A DNA stretch of 64,000 nucleotides from Devriesea agamarum (GTDB taxonomy: Bacteria > Actinomycetota > Actinomycetes > Actinomycetales > Dermabacteraceae), in the NCBI RefSeq assembly GCF_900070355.1, contig NZ_LN849456.1:248001-312000 (forward strand), read 5' to 3'. Below are positions 27,426 through 37,001 of the stretch, in pieces. Each line of letters starts with the position of its first letter. Position 1 is the first letter of the stretch. The position numbers were made by a program, and so were the translations under genes. The notes under the pieces are model-generated. The model ran no database searches. It was given only the letters and a program-made list of their open reading frames with translations, and was not told where the DNA came from.

Positions 27426-29606
27426 CTAGATCACTTTAATGGTGATTGTGGAGCCTCGAATTGCCTGCTGCCCGCCAGCCACGGACTGGGAATACACCAA
27501 GTTGAGAATCGGTGCACCGTTCGGAGATTCCACCGCGACCTTGAAACCAGCCGCTTGCAGGGCCGCGGTCGCATCCTGCTGGGATGAACGCACCACATTA
27601 GGAACCTGCACATAGTCAGGGCCTTTAGAGATCACTAGTTTGACCTCTTGGCCTCGGTGCAAAGTACCGCCGGAGGGTGACTGGGAGACCACACTCCCCT
27701 TAGCGACCGTCGATGAGAACGCCTCGCTAGTGGTCACCTTGAAGCCTTTGTCTTCCAAGGCGGTGCGAGCATCAGCCAGACTGCGTCCTGCCTGGTTGAC
27801 TACCTGGATCGGCTCTGGGCCTTTAGAGACCACAACCGAAATGGAGGTTCCGCGGGGAACCGAGGCTCCCGAGGGTGTTTGTGAGATCACAGCCCCGGCT
27901 GGAACGGTTTCTGACCATTGTTCATCGGACAGGGAGAACACTAATCCTGCTTGTTCAATTGCCGAACGGGCTTCGTCTTTGGGTTTGTTGACAATGTCAG
28001 GAATCGCAAAGAGCTGCTGGCCTTTGGAGATGTTGAGTAAAACTGTGCTGCCCTTCGGGCGATCGCTGCCGGACGCAGGGTCAGACGAAATGACATGACC
28101 CGCGGGCACTGAATCGCTGAACTGTTCGTTGGTTCGAGTCTCCAAATCGACAGCTGCTAACCGCGCTTCAGCGTCGGAGAGTGAGACCCCCACGGTATTG
28201 GGCACAATGCGCATAGCACCAGGCCCCTTTTCTTGGTACCACCACACGCCAGCCCAGGCTGCTGCCGCGAGCAGGACCAGCACGCACACAATCGTGATCG
28301 CAATCTTGACCGGACCTCGCGGACGCGTACGACTGCCCATCCGGCGGCGAACCGGAGCCAGAACAATTCCTGAAATCGCGCGTTTGCTGCCACCCTGCTT
28401 GGGCGCGGCGCTGACTGCGTCGTGATCGCCGGCCCCGCCGTCCTCGCCGCGATGATCGCCCTGGTCAACGTCGTCAAAGAGCTCAGCTAACGAAATATCT
28501 CGGGGCTGGGATGAGCCGTTGGCTGCGTCCTGGTTGGGAACGGGAACCACGGCCATGCCGTCAAAACCTGACCGATTCTGGGCGGCAACAAAATGGCCGT
28601 GCTGTGGCCTACCTACACCGAAATCATTCGCGGACGCGCCATTCCGAGGCTCATCCGGAATCTCGCTGAGCACCCCATCCAGACGTGCGGTTTGGGTGGG
28701 CATCGGGCCAGTCGAATCAGAGGTCAGTGGCACCGGCTGAGCGTTGAGTTCTTCAGCGCTTAAGCCGGCCTTGATCTCGCGGATGCTCTGCAGCAAAGTG
28801 AGTGCTGATTCCGGACGATGCCGAGGGTCGCGGGCTGTGCACCAGGCTACGAGCGAATCTAGGGCTGGTGGGACGGTTGCGACGGCGCGTGAGGGAGGTG
28901 GGACATCGTCGTGTACGTGCTGAAATGCCACCTGTACCGGAAGATCCCCGGTAAAAGGCTGACGGCCCGTCAGCATCTCATACGTCATAATGCCCAGCGC
29001 GTACAGATCACTGCGTTCATCTGCTTTGCCGTTTGTCACCACTTCGGGGGCGATGTACGCAACGGTTCCGAGCAGGGTGCCTGACGCTGAGGAGGTTGAG
29101 GTGCCGATAGCTCGGGCGAGCCCAAAGTCGGCCACTTTAGTCAGGCCACTTGCTGAGATGAGAACATTTTCCGGTTTGATGTCGCGGTGGACGATCCCCG
29201 CCTGGTGAGCGGCTGAGAGGGCATCTAGGACGTCGAGGGTGATGTCGAGGGTTTCGCGGACGGTGAGGCACTGGTAGGCGCGCAGGTGATCGCGCAGAGT
29301 CGTCCCTGTGACGTATTCCATCGCCAGGTAGGTCACGCCGTCGTCTTCACCCTGATCGTGAACTGCGACGACGTGGGGGTGGGACAGCTTGGCTGCCGCT
29401 CGCGCCTCCCGGGTGAAGCGTCCTAGAAACTCACCGTCGAGGGCGAGATGGGGGTGCATGACCTTCAAGGCGACCACGCGCTCTAGGCGCTCGTCGGTGC
29501 CGCAATAGACCGTTGCCATACCGCCGCGGGCGATCAAGCGATCAACACGGTATCGCCCGTCGAGGAGGCGACCAATCAAAGGGTCGCGAAGGCTGGTCGA
29601 AGTCAC
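27426..29606 (-). CDS. pknL: Serine/threonine protein kinase with PASTA domains, PknL-like
   Basis: Membrane receptor-type kinase of 726 residues. Kinase domain about 18-280: glycine loop ARGGMATVY, catalytic Lys48, HRD at 140-142, DFG at 160-162 and a Thr/Ser-rich activation loop (about 169-177). A juxtamembrane linker to ~430, one transmembrane helix (about 434-457), then four extracellular PASTA repeats (462-726), which suggests sensing of peptidoglycan precursors. The assignment as PknL rests on position: it is divergent from an Rv2175c-type gene and next to aroG, as in M. tuberculosis. GTG start with leaderless -10. Confidence 0.93.
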   Translation of the reverse strand: MTSTSLRDPLIGRLLDGRYRVDRLIARGGMATVYCGTDERLERVVALKVMHPHLALDGEFLGRFTREARAAAKLSHPHVVAVHDQGEDDGVTYLAMEYVTGTTLRDHLRAYQCLTVRETLDITLDVLDALSAAHQAGIVHRDIKPENVLISASGLTKVADFGLARAIGTSTSSASGTLLGTVAYIAPEVVTNGKADERSDLYALGIMTYEMLTGRQPFTGDLPVQVAFQHVHDDVPPPSRAVATVPPALDSLVAWCTARDPRHRPESALTLLQSIREIKAGLSAEELNAQPVPLTSDSTGPMPTQTARLDGVLSEIPDEPRNGASANDFGVGRPQHGHFVAAQNRSGFDGMAVVPVPNQDAANGSSQPRDISLAELFDDVDQGDHRGEDGGAGDHDAVSAAPKQGGSKRAISGIVLAPVRRRMGSRTRPRGPVKIAITIVCVLVLLAAAAWAGVWWYQEKGPGAMRIVPNTVGVSLSDAEARLAAVDLETRTNEQFSDSVPAGHVISSDPASGSDRPKGSTVLLNISKGQQLFAIPDIVNKPKDEARSAIEQAGLVFSLSDEQWSETVPAGAVISQTPSGASVPRGTSISVVVSKGPEPIQVVNQAGRSLADARTALEDKGFKVTTSEAFSSTVAKGSVVSQSPSGGTLHRGQEVKLVISKGPDYVQVPNVVRSSQQDATAALQAAGFKVAVESPNGAPILNLVYSQSVAGGQQAIRGSTITIKVI

Positions 29607-29618
29607 CTTCCTAGTTTA
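29607..29618 (-). promoter_or_regulatory. Leaderless promoter -10 of pknL
   Basis: On the minus strand TAAACT (29613-29618) is followed by AGGAAG and GTG at 29606. AGGAAG is too close to act as a Shine-Dalgarno. Confidence 0.55.
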
Positions 29619-29789
29619 GGGAAAGGTGTATGGCTCTCGTCGGATTGACATCGGCTAGACGTGTGATCCTTGGGTGAAATAATTGTGGTGGCGTTGAGCG
29701 AAAACCGATAAGGGAATCGCGATGGCGGGTTCCGAAGCACTCAACGTCAGCAGTCGTCATCGTGGGTGCTCACGTGGCACCCTAGAGAG

Positions 29790-30206
29790 GTGACTCAAGA
29801 TCAAAATCTCAGCACCTCGTCGAACCCGGCTCCAGCTGACGACCCAACACCCGAGGACGTTTTAGAACAGCTTGTGTCCTCCTGGCTGACTTTTCCAGAT
29901 GTCGCGGAGGAGTTGGGGGTTGAAGTATCGAAAGTGCGCCGTCTAGTCGAGGACGGGCAACTTGTCGATATCCGCCGTGGTTCACCGCAGGTCCGTTCAG
30001 TACCCGCGGATTTACTGATGGATGGGGATGTTATCCCGCACCTTCCCGGAACCTTGACGGTTCTGCGCGACGCAGGATATTCCGACGCGGAACTGCTGGT
30101 GTGGCTATTTACCGATGATGAGACGTTGCCGGGACGGCCGGTGGATCACCTGCGCAAGGGACAACGAGGTGAGGTGCGACGGCGGGCCCAGGCCCTCGCG
30201 TTTTGA
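29790..30206 (+). CDS. Rv2175c-type helix-turn-helix DNA-binding protein
   Basis: Protein of 138 residues with a winged helix-turn-helix (about residues 34-75: LTFPDVAEELGVEVSKVRRL) and a conserved C-terminal region ending RRRAQALAF. In M. tuberculosis the homologue Rv2175c is a DNA-binding substrate of the kinase PknL, and here the gene is divergent from the pknL-like gene, so the same pairing is likely. The Thr-rich N-terminus could hold the phosphosite. The GTG at 29790 is chosen over an upstream start at 29766; the start evidence is weak. TTGACA at 29645 lacks a matched -10. Confidence 0.85.
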   Translation: MTQDQNLSTSSNPAPADDPTPEDVLEQLVSSWLTFPDVAEELGVEVSKVRRLVEDGQLVDIRRGSPQVRSVPADLLMDGDVIPHLPGTLTVLRDAGYSDAELLVWLFTDDETLPGRPVDHLRKGQRGEVRRRAQALAF

Positions 30207-30294
30207 GCTTCGGCTAGCAGGGGTCTCGGTCCTGGCCGATACTGGTCTTGTTCGGGTCCGGCCCGGGACCGGGGCGAGCGGGCGTGAGAGGGCG

Positions 30295-31539
30295 TTAAGC
30301 CGTGAGGCTCGCCTCAAGTCCCGAGGTATCCGTTGCAGCCAGCAGCAGGTCGATGAGCGCTGAGGCCGCGCTCGATGTGAGCTGCTCCTGGCTGGCGCGG
30401 GTCAGCACATTGCGGGCGGTGCTGCGCAGGGTGTCGATCTCGTTGAGTACCGAAGTGGCTGCTCCCGATATGGACATGAGGTGCTGCGCCTGAGCGAGGT
30501 CGTTCGCAGAGGCCTGCGGATTCCCGATGATGCGATCGAGGTCTGCAAGGTGCTGTGGTTCATGTGCCAGTGCGGCCCGGGTACGGGATAGCAGAACCGT
30601 CCGTTTCCCTTCGGTGAGGTCGGAGGTGGAAGATTTTCCGGTGTTGGCCTGGTCGCCAAAGACCCCCAAAAGATCATCGCGCAGTTGGAACGCGGTTCCC
30701 AGGGGGATCGCGAACTGTTCGAGTGTGTGCAGCAGGTCGTGATTAGCTCCCATTGCTGCGGCTCCCAGCTGCAAAGGACGCAGCACCGTGTAGGAGACGG
30801 TTTTCCAGCGGATGACCGCGAAAGCGGCTGCTTCATCGTGGGCGCACTCGGCCAGCACGTCCTGAACAGTGGCGGTCGCGCGATCCTCGGGGCGTTGAGT
30901 GCTGCTACTACCGGGGGGACGCGTACGGAGTTGATCAGTGCCTTTGGGTATTGCACCCGCCGATGGATTGGCCTGGTGGTGATGGAATCCGTGGGCCTGG
31001 TGGAGAACATCGAGGTACTGACCAGCCATTACTTCGGTTCTCATGAGGTCGAATACAGCTCGCGCCCGGGGCAGCCCATCGAGATCTGGTGCAGCTTGCT
31101 GCTCGCTCCACGACAAGGCAAGGTCGCCGAGAATAATCGCGGTGGCCTCCCCAAAAGCCTCGGGATCGCCGTGTAAACCACGAGCCCGGTGGGCTGAGGC
31201 TGCGGCGACGTGGATGGCGGGCCGACCTCGCCGGGTGGGGGAGTGATCGATCACGTCGTCGTGGATGAGGGCAGCAGCCTGTAACAGTTCAATTGCCGTG
31301 CCGAGCCGGATCAATGCCTCATCTGAGGAGGCGGATGGCTGTGGCACCGCCATCCCGCCCCAGTAGCAGAACTGGGGCCGCAGCATTTTGCCACCGCCGA
31401 GGTAGCTTTCGAGGTCGTCGACCAGATCGCCAATCTGGTGAGAAATGGCAGTCAAATCAGTGCGTCGCCGGTTGAGGTGCTTGCTGAGCGCCTCCCGGAC
31501 CCGGAAGGACACATCGTGCATGTGCGGTGTCGTGGTCAT
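30295..31539 (-). CDS. Polyprenyl diphosphate synthase
   Basis: Trans-isoprenyl diphosphate synthase of 414 residues that extends allylic diphosphates with isopentenyl diphosphate. The first Asp-rich motif is LIHDDVIDHSPTRRGRPA and the second FQLRDDLLGVFGD. Basic patch GKMLRP lies near the N-terminus. An insertion rich in Gln, Pro and Ser (about residues 180-220) separates the two halves. The ATG at 31539 is preceded by AGGA at 6 nt; upstream in-frame starts lack support. Position next to the Rv2175c-type gene matches Rv2173 (idsA2). Product chain length cannot be told. Confidence 0.9.
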   Translation of the reverse strand: MTTTPHMHDVSFRVREALSKHLNRRRTDLTAISHQIGDLVDDLESYLGGGKMLRPQFCYWGGMAVPQPSASSDEALIRLGTAIELLQAAALIHDDVIDHSPTRRGRPAIHVAAASAHRARGLHGDPEAFGEATAIILGDLALSWSEQQAAPDLDGLPRARAVFDLMRTEVMAGQYLDVLHQAHGFHHHQANPSAGAIPKGTDQLRTRPPGSSSTQRPEDRATATVQDVLAECAHDEAAAFAVIRWKTVSYTVLRPLQLGAAAMGANHDLLHTLEQFAIPLGTAFQLRDDLLGVFGDQANTGKSSTSDLTEGKRTVLLSRTRAALAHEPQHLADLDRIIGNPQASANDLAQAQHLMSISGAATSVLNEIDTLRSTARNVLTRASQEQLTSSAASALIDLLLAATDTSGLEASLTA

Positions 31540-31731
31540 CACTGTTCCTGGTTTCGCCATCTCGAAAAGGACAATATCGCAGGTCATGGTCGCTACCGGG
31601 AGTCTGCGGTGTGGGCTGCCATCTTCTCATAAAGGCCGCTATTGCATGGCGAGACATCCCAGATCCCAGGGTTGGTCCCAGTGGGAGGCGGCGGCTTGCT
31701 CACCTATCCACAGGGTGGCTAGTGCCCGGGT

Positions 31732-33042
31732 ATGACCGACATCAGCGGGGCTCTTTTTCTGTGGCACCTACTCCGCGAGTCTTCGACTATGGATACAGCC
31801 CCTTTTCGCACGTCGGGATCCTCCCTGGCAGCCCACGACCCGTCTGAACTCCTCGCATACGCCGTGCTCGCATGCGGATCAGTGCCCGTGAACTCCCTAA
31901 TCTTGATCGGATATATAGACCGGCGTGAAGCCGTAATGGTCCTACGAGTCCACCTCGGCGACCTGCCGAACGAAGACGCCTCACTCGACTCCCTTCAGCA
32001 CGCGCTCACCGACGTAGCCGATGCCTTGCGTCACCGCGGGTGCACAGGTGCCCTAATGCTCATGATCGGATCGGCCCCGTACGGCAATGCCACAGCGGTC
32101 GAACCTAACGATGAAAGCCTCGAACCTTTAGCAGAAGCGATTGCTGACCTCGCAGTGCGTGCGGTGCCGCTGATACAGGCCTTCTGGCAGGGGATGGGGG
32201 TAGACATCCCGACCTGTTGGTGCATCGAATCTGGTCGCATCCTCAGCGTCTCCAGTGACGGATCATTGAGCCTGAAACCGGCTCGCGCCCTGATTCCCTG
32301 GATGGACACTCGGTACGCCGCCGCGACCGTGGCACGCGGGATTCCGTTACCTCCGCTACGACTGACGGACCCATACATCCCCAGTGAACAACACCGTCGT
32401 ATACAACACCTGGTCTATGCCGAGGAAGCCCCGGGATGCACCCTTGAACCCCGTCGAGCCTGGGAGAGATTCGTGACCGCTCGCCGAACAGTGGGCAGTC
32501 AATGGCCACCCGCGACAGACACGGAGACCACGGATTCAACTATGGATACCGAGGCTCCTATGGCCATGTGTGAACGTATACGGACGTTGATGACCAGCAT
32601 TATTGAGACCTCCGCGCGAGACGATCTGATCGCATATTTCGTGCAGCTGTCGGCCATGACACCGCTGACTGAATCGGACGCGATCAAAGGTTTGGTCAGG
32701 GATCCAATGCTTCATCCCCACCCCTATCTTTGCGCAGGTGGAAGCTGGGATGACGACCTTGCAGCCCTCGTGGCAATCGGCGTCCCTTCCCCAGAAATAA
32801 CCCCGCATCAAGCCGGACACACCCTGGTGGGCGGGTGGGCACAAGCGGCTGCCGTGCACGCTTTGTTGGCATGGTGGGATGCCCGGCTTGCGACCGCTTC
32901 CCAGCGAGCTCTGAAGGTGCTTACCCATGTGCCGGGCCACCCTCTGGCACGATTGGTGCTCCAGCTAACGGAGACAGGTCTTCTTCCCGCCTGGGCAGAG
33001 CATCTTATGTCCCCAACCTGTCGCCGCTCCGCGCTGCTGTGA
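31732..33042 (+). CDS. DUF4192 family protein
   Basis: Protein of 436 residues of the actinobacterial DUF4192 family, whose function is unknown. The N-terminal half has the family's ELLAYAVLACGSVPVNSLILIGY block and a CWCIESGR segment; the C-terminal half ends in a repeated helical region (VHALLAWWDARL). Start at 31732 has no good Shine-Dalgarno; an internal ATG at 31789 is possible, since family similarity begins about residue 38. metX follows 81 nt downstream on the same strand. Confidence 0.75.
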   Translation: MTDISGALFLWHLLRESSTMDTAPFRTSGSSLAAHDPSELLAYAVLACGSVPVNSLILIGYIDRREAVMVLRVHLGDLPNEDASLDSLQHALTDVADALRHRGCTGALMLMIGSAPYGNATAVEPNDESLEPLAEAIADLAVRAVPLIQAFWQGMGVDIPTCWCIESGRILSVSSDGSLSLKPARALIPWMDTRYAAATVARGIPLPPLRLTDPYIPSEQHRRIQHLVYAEEAPGCTLEPRRAWERFVTARRTVGSQWPPATDTETTDSTMDTEAPMAMCERIRTLMTSIIETSARDDLIAYFVQLSAMTPLTESDAIKGLVRDPMLHPHPYLCAGGSWDDDLAALVAIGVPSPEITPHQAGHTLVGGWAQAAAVHALLAWWDARLATASQRALKVLTHVPGHPLARLVLQLTETGLLPAWAEHLMSPTCRRSALL

Positions 33043-33123
33043 TCGAGAAAGGCTCTACCTCGCCGGGGCCAACCGCGATCGACTCTCTCCGCCCCATCTA
33101 GCCGAGACAGGAGTGACACGCCG

Positions 33124-34380
33124 TTGAGCGTTATCGAGAATATTCGCCGCAACGCGCCCCTCGGATCGGCCGCAGACCTGGGGCAACAACAAACTGCTTC
33201 CACGAGCCGAAGGAGCCGGCCTGCGGACCAAAGACCAACGGGAGCATGGCTCGCCGGAGATCCCATCGGCCATCGCCAGTTCGCACATGTTGGAGACTTG
33301 CCGCTCGAGAACGGTCATACTCTCCCGGACGTGCAGGTCGCATATGAGACGTGGGGAACCTACCGACCCGACGCCCCCAATGCCGTCCTCGTGCTGCACG
33401 CGCTGACCGGTGACTCCCACGTCACTGGCCCGGCAGGCCCCGGTCACCCCACTCCCGGCTGGTGGGATGACTTAGTAGGGCCGGGAAAACCGCTGGATCC
33501 CGCGCGTTGGTTCATCGTCGCCCCCAATGTGCTCGGAGGCTGCCAGGGAAGCACCGGACCATCCTCATTAGGCCCCGACGGAAACCCCTGGGGGTCGCGT
33601 TTTCCGATCCTCACGGTGCGCGATCAAGTGTCCGCGGAAAATAGGCTGCGCGAACACCTTGGAATTGCGGCCTGGTCCCTGGTGATCGGCGGATCAATGG
33701 GCGGGATGAGAGCCTTGGAATGGGCCATTACTCATCCCACTCAGGTACAGCGCTTAGCACTCATCGCGACCACGGCCTGTTCAAGCGCCGACCAAATCGC
33801 GTGGAATAGTGCCCAGATCGAAGCCATTCGATCCTCAGCAGGATTTAACGGAGGGGACTACTATCACGACCGCGGCGACGGGCCATCGGCAGGTCTCGGC
33901 ATCGCCCGGAGAATCGCCCACATCACCTATCGCACGGCAGATGAGCTCGATCAACGCTTTGGACAGCGGTCCCAAACCGGCGAGGACCCCTCCGACCACG
34001 ACGGTCGCCATGCAGTGACCTCATATCTCGATCACCACGCCGACAAGCTGATCCGAAGGTTCGACGCCAACAGCTATATAGCGTTGGTGCGGGCGATGAA
34101 TACCCATGATGTCGGCCGCCACCGAGGAGGCGTTGAAGCGGCATTGTCACAGGTCACGGCCCGCACACTGGTCGTCGGTATCGATACAGACCGGCTATTT
34201 CCCTATCGGCAGAGTCAGCGCATAGCCGATGGAATTTCACAGGCAACGCTGCACCGCGTGCACTCTCCACGTGGACACGACGCCTTCCTCGCCTCCTCGC
34301 CGGAGATCTCCGAGTGGCTGCAAGCTTTAGTCGGGGATACCCTTTTCTCCAAAGGCGCGACCGACACCCAGGCCAGTTAA
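33124..34380 (+). CDS. metX: Homoserine O-acetyltransferase (MetX family)
   Basis: Alpha/beta-hydrolase-fold acyltransferase of 418 residues that activates homoserine for methionine synthesis in the cytoplasm. The nucleophilic Ser is in GGSMGGMRALEW, the acid in GIDTDRLFPY and the His in HSPRGHDAF. The GCQGSTGPSS block is typical. Family members can use acetyl- or succinyl-CoA; the sequence alone does not decide. TTG start with AGGAG 10 nt upstream. The first ~45 residues are a non-conserved extension. metY or other sulfur genes are not adjacent. Confidence 0.9.
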   Translation: MSVIENIRRNAPLGSAADLGQQQTASTSRRSRPADQRPTGAWLAGDPIGHRQFAHVGDLPLENGHTLPDVQVAYETWGTYRPDAPNAVLVLHALTGDSHVTGPAGPGHPTPGWWDDLVGPGKPLDPARWFIVAPNVLGGCQGSTGPSSLGPDGNPWGSRFPILTVRDQVSAENRLREHLGIAAWSLVIGGSMGGMRALEWAITHPTQVQRLALIATTACSSADQIAWNSAQIEAIRSSAGFNGGDYYHDRGDGPSAGLGIARRIAHITYRTADELDQRFGQRSQTGEDPSDHDGRHAVTSYLDHHADKLIRRFDANSYIALVRAMNTHDVGRHRGGVEAALSQVTARTLVVGIDTDRLFPYRQSQRIADGISQATLHRVHSPRGHDAFLASSPEISEWLQALVGDTLFSKGATDTQAS

Positions 34381-34468
34381 ACGTAGCCAGCCGGGGGATT
34401 CGGCGTGTCGCCGAAGAAATGTCGATGTGGACGGGCTGCCCAACGGCCTGTACTGGAGGACGAGAAGA

Positions 34469-34900
34469 ATGAGTATCGTCGCGGGGTATATGCCCTCCGA
34501 ACAGGGAAGAGCAGCGCTCGCCGCCGCGGTACAGGAAGCTGTTGCGATGCGCACCCGCGTAGTCATCGCCGCCCACGGCTACACCGATGAACAGGGGCAG
34601 CTCACCTGTGCGGATGAAGCCCACGTTCGTGAGCTACTGGCGGATGTCTCATCGGAAATACCGCGGGCCGACACCCTGGACGAGCCGATTGTGGAAACCT
34701 CCGCGGACGTGGATGCCGGAGAATTCATGCTGGAGGTCGGTCGACGCCACCAGGCTCACATGATGGTGATCGGTATTAAACGCAAATCCCGATTTGGCAA
34801 GCTCAGCCTTGGCGCGGCTGCCCAGCGAGTGTTCGTGGAAGCGCCCTGTCCCGTTCTGGTGGTCAAGGATGCCACGTCCCGCGACGCCCCCATTGAATAA
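34469..34900 (+). CDS. Universal stress protein (UspA family)
   Basis: Single-domain UspA-like protein of 143 residues. The ATP-binding loop is seen as GIKRKSRFGKLSLGAAAQRV (G-x8-GK-x-x-LG), and the fold ends with CPVLVVKD. ATG at 34469 has GGAGGA 8 nt upstream. The last residues and stop codon lie inside a 17-nt tandem duplication. Role in stress survival is inferred from the family only. Confidence 0.87.
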   Translation: MSIVAGYMPSEQGRAALAAAVQEAVAMRTRVVIAAHGYTDEQGQLTCADEAHVRELLADVSSEIPRADTLDEPIVETSADVDAGEFMLEVGRRHQAHMMVIGIKRKSRFGKLSLGAAAQRVFVEAPCPVLVVKDATSRDAPIE

Positions 34901-34917
34901 ACGCCCCCATTGAATAA
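34884..34917 (+). repeat. Perfect 17-nt tandem duplication over the uspA stop codon
   Basis: Positions 34884-34900 (ACGCCCCCATTGAATAA) are repeated exactly at 34901-34917. The first copy ends with the TAA stop. Confidence 0.9.
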
Positions 34918-35268
34918 ACGCGTCGGCGAACCATGCGGCTGTCGACCGTCAAACCCTCGGGCAGGGCTCGCACCAGATGTGATCTCTAAGCCGCCCCAAA
35001 TATCTCAGCTCAGACAAAAGCCCAGGTCAAAGGATATCTTGACTGGTGCACGGAGAGCGCATCAGGGAATACTCAGATGGTCCGTCGCGTTGGCCTGGTT
35101 ATAATGTACGAGTTATCGTCCTGCCCGCGGCACCGTGAACGACACCGACCATGATCGGCGTTGTGATCGGTGCTTACCGATTCTGCGCGTCTGCCAGTGG
35201 TAGACCAATCAGAGTTGACGGCATGGAGGACGACCCCACACTCCACGATCACCGGAAGAAGGATACCC
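34918..35268 (+). other. Gene-less leader region of sigA
   Basis: No protein gene is supported. A perfect TATAAT -10 lies at 35100-35105 without a clear -35 and would give a ~160-nt leader. A second candidate promoter nearer the gene is TTGACG (35215-35220), 16 nt, CACACT (35237-35242). The leader contains a 6-bp hairpin (ATCGGT/ACCGAT, 35166-35181). Confidence 0.4.
35100..35105 (+). promoter_or_regulatory. Consensus -10 (TATAAT) upstream of sigA
   Basis: A full match to the vegetative -10 hexamer. The expected -35 position (about 35077) is not conserved. Confidence 0.5.
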
Positions 35269-36927
35269 GTGCCCACACCGGTTCCCCCGAGTATGCCCTC
35301 CGAGTTCGACACTCCTGCGGTGCGCTCCTTGGTTCGTCGCGTGTCCGGAGCAAAGTCGGTGACTCGATCCGGGCTTCGCGACGCTGCACTGTCGGCAGGT
35401 CTCCCCTCCGATCGGATTCTGCTGCTGGAAAAGGCGTTGGTTGCACGCGGCATCACCCTTGAGGACGATCTCGGCACCCGGGCGGTGGCTGCGACCCAGA
35501 AACGAAGCTCGGCCACGGCCTCTGTTGATGAGGATTCCGAGTCGGCTAAAGGCACCACCAAAAAGCTCGGAACGGCCAAAACTGCCGCAAAGAAAGCAAC
35601 CTCCACGCGAGCTAAAAAGGCGACGACGGCCACGTCTTCTACAGCAAAAACAGCTGCGGCGAAGACGACTAAAACAGCCGCTAAAGCTGCCGCGTCGACG
35701 GCTGCCGTAGAAGCCGACAAAGCCGATGCGGAGTCGGTAGCGCCTGAAGAAGCCGCCGCCCCCAAGGCATCCGCGCGCACCACCGCGAGGAAAGCCACTG
35801 CGAAAAAGACTGCTGCCAGTGGCGCCACTGCAAAAAAGACGGCCGCCAAGAAAGCGTCCGGAACCATCGCAGCTAAAGATGCTCCGGATGAAGACGAGGC
35901 TGTAGACGCAGAGGACGTCGCGAAAACAGCGCAGGACGACGATGAACCCGAGAGCGGATTCGTGTTCTCGACTTCCGACGATGACGCTCCTGCCCAGCAG
36001 GTCGTGACCGCGGGTGCGACCGCCGACCCGGTGAAGGATTACCTCAAGCAGATCGGTAAGGTCGCGCTGCTGAACGCCGCGCAGGAAGTTGAGCTCGCCG
36101 AGCGCATTGAGGCAGGCCTGTACGCAGAGCACAAGCTCAAAGAAGACCCGTCGATCGTCAAAACCAAGGCCGGACGAGAACTCGGCATCATCGCTGAAGA
36201 CGGACGACAAGCCAAGGACCACCTGCTCGAAGCGAACCTCCGCCTCGTGGTCTCCCTCGCTAAGCGGTACACAGGACGCGGGATGCTATTCCTGGACCTC
36301 ATTCAGGAAGGCAACCTCGGCCTGATTCGCGCCGTTGAAAAGTTTGACTACACCAAGGGCTACAAGTTTTCCACGTATGCCACTTGGTGGATCCGCCAGG
36401 CCATTACTCGCGCCATGGCTGATCAGGCCCGCACCATTCGTATTCCTGTGCACATGGTGGAGGTCATTAATAAGCTGGCCCGCGTGCAGCGCCAGATGCT
36501 TCAGGACCTTGGGCGTGAACCCACGCCGGAAGAGCTGGCAGCCGAGCTCGATATGACGCCCGAAAAGGTCGTCGAAGTGCAGAAGTACGGTCGGGAACCG
36601 ATCTCATTGCACACTCCGCTAGGTGAAGATGGCGACAGTGAGTTCGGCGATCTGATCGAAGATTCGGAAGCTGTGGTACCTGCGGATGCGGTGAGCTTCA
36701 CCCTGCTGCAGGAACAGCTGCACTCGGTATTGGACACCCTGTCCGAGCGTGAAGCGGGAGTGGTCTCGATGCGCTTCGGGCTCGAGGACGGTCAGCCTAA
36801 GACCCTCGATGAGATCGGTAAGGTCTACGGAGTCACGCGCGAACGCATCCGTCAGATCGAGTCGAAAACCATGAGTAAACTGCGCCACCCGTCCCGCTCG
36901 CAAGTTCTGCGCGACTACCTGGACTGA
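35269..36927 (+). CDS. sigA: Primary RNA polymerase sigma factor (SigA/RpoD)
   Basis: Housekeeping sigma factor of 552 residues. Order: N-terminal region 1.1-like part (~15-70), a Lys/Ala/Thr-rich low-complexity stretch (~85-215), an acidic stretch, region 1.2 ([13 protein letters not shown]), region 2 with [30 protein letters not shown] and [16 protein letters not shown], region 3 and region 4.2 helix-turn-helix ([20 protein letters not shown]). GTG at 35269 is chosen because AAGGA lies just upstream and the product starts just before the conserved part. It is followed by a long hairpin. Confidence 0.96.
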   Translation: MPTPVPPSMPSEFDTPAVRSLVRRVSGAKSVTRSGLRDAALSAGLPSDRILLLEKALVARGITLEDDLGTRAVAATQKRSSATASVDEDSESAKGTTKKLGTAKTAAKKATSTRAKKATTATSSTAKTAAAKTTKTAAKAAASTAAVEADKADAESVAPEEAAAPKASARTTARKATAKKTAASGATAKKTAAKKASGTIAAKDAPDEDEAVDAEDVAKTAQDDDEPESGFVFSTSDDDAPAQQVVTAGATADPVKDYLKQIGKVALLNAAQEVELAERIEAGLYAEHKLKEDPSIVKTKAGRELGIIAEDGRQAKDHLLEANLRLVVSLAKRYTGRGMLFLDLIQEGNLGLIRAVEKFDYTKGYKFSTYATWWIRQAITRAMADQARTIRIPVHMVEVINKLARVQRQMLQDLGREPTPEELAAELDMTPEKVVEVQKYGREPISLHTPLGEDGDSEFGDLIEDSEAVVPADAVSFTLLQEQLHSVLDTLSEREAGVVSMRFGLEDGQPKTLDEIGKVYGVTRERIRQIESKTMSKLRHPSRSQVLRDYLD

Positions 36928-36930
36928 GAC

Positions 36931-36992
36931 CGCATACATAGAGCAAGCCCGCCCCCGGAGTATCCGGGAGGCGGGCTTGCTCTATGTATGCG
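36931..36992. terminator. Long hairpin (23 bp plus inner 5 bp) after sigA
   Basis: Positions 36931-36953 pair perfectly with 36970-36992, and an inner stem 36954-36958 pairs with 36964-36968 with a 5-nt loop and one bulged base. No T-run. It separates sigA from the convergent DUF7455 gene and may terminate both. Confidence 0.8.
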
Positions 36993-37001
36993 TCAGAACG
37001 T

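Noticed and set aside
28121-28160. GGTTCGAGTC, resembling a tRNA T-loop
   Set aside because: It lies inside the pknL coding sequence and no acceptor or anticodon stem can be built around it.
35209-36222. Long open frame (about 337 codons) opposite sigA
   Set aside because: Composition (Gly/Arg/Phe-rich) mirrors the Lys/Ala-rich codons of the sense strand. No start signal or homologous motif.
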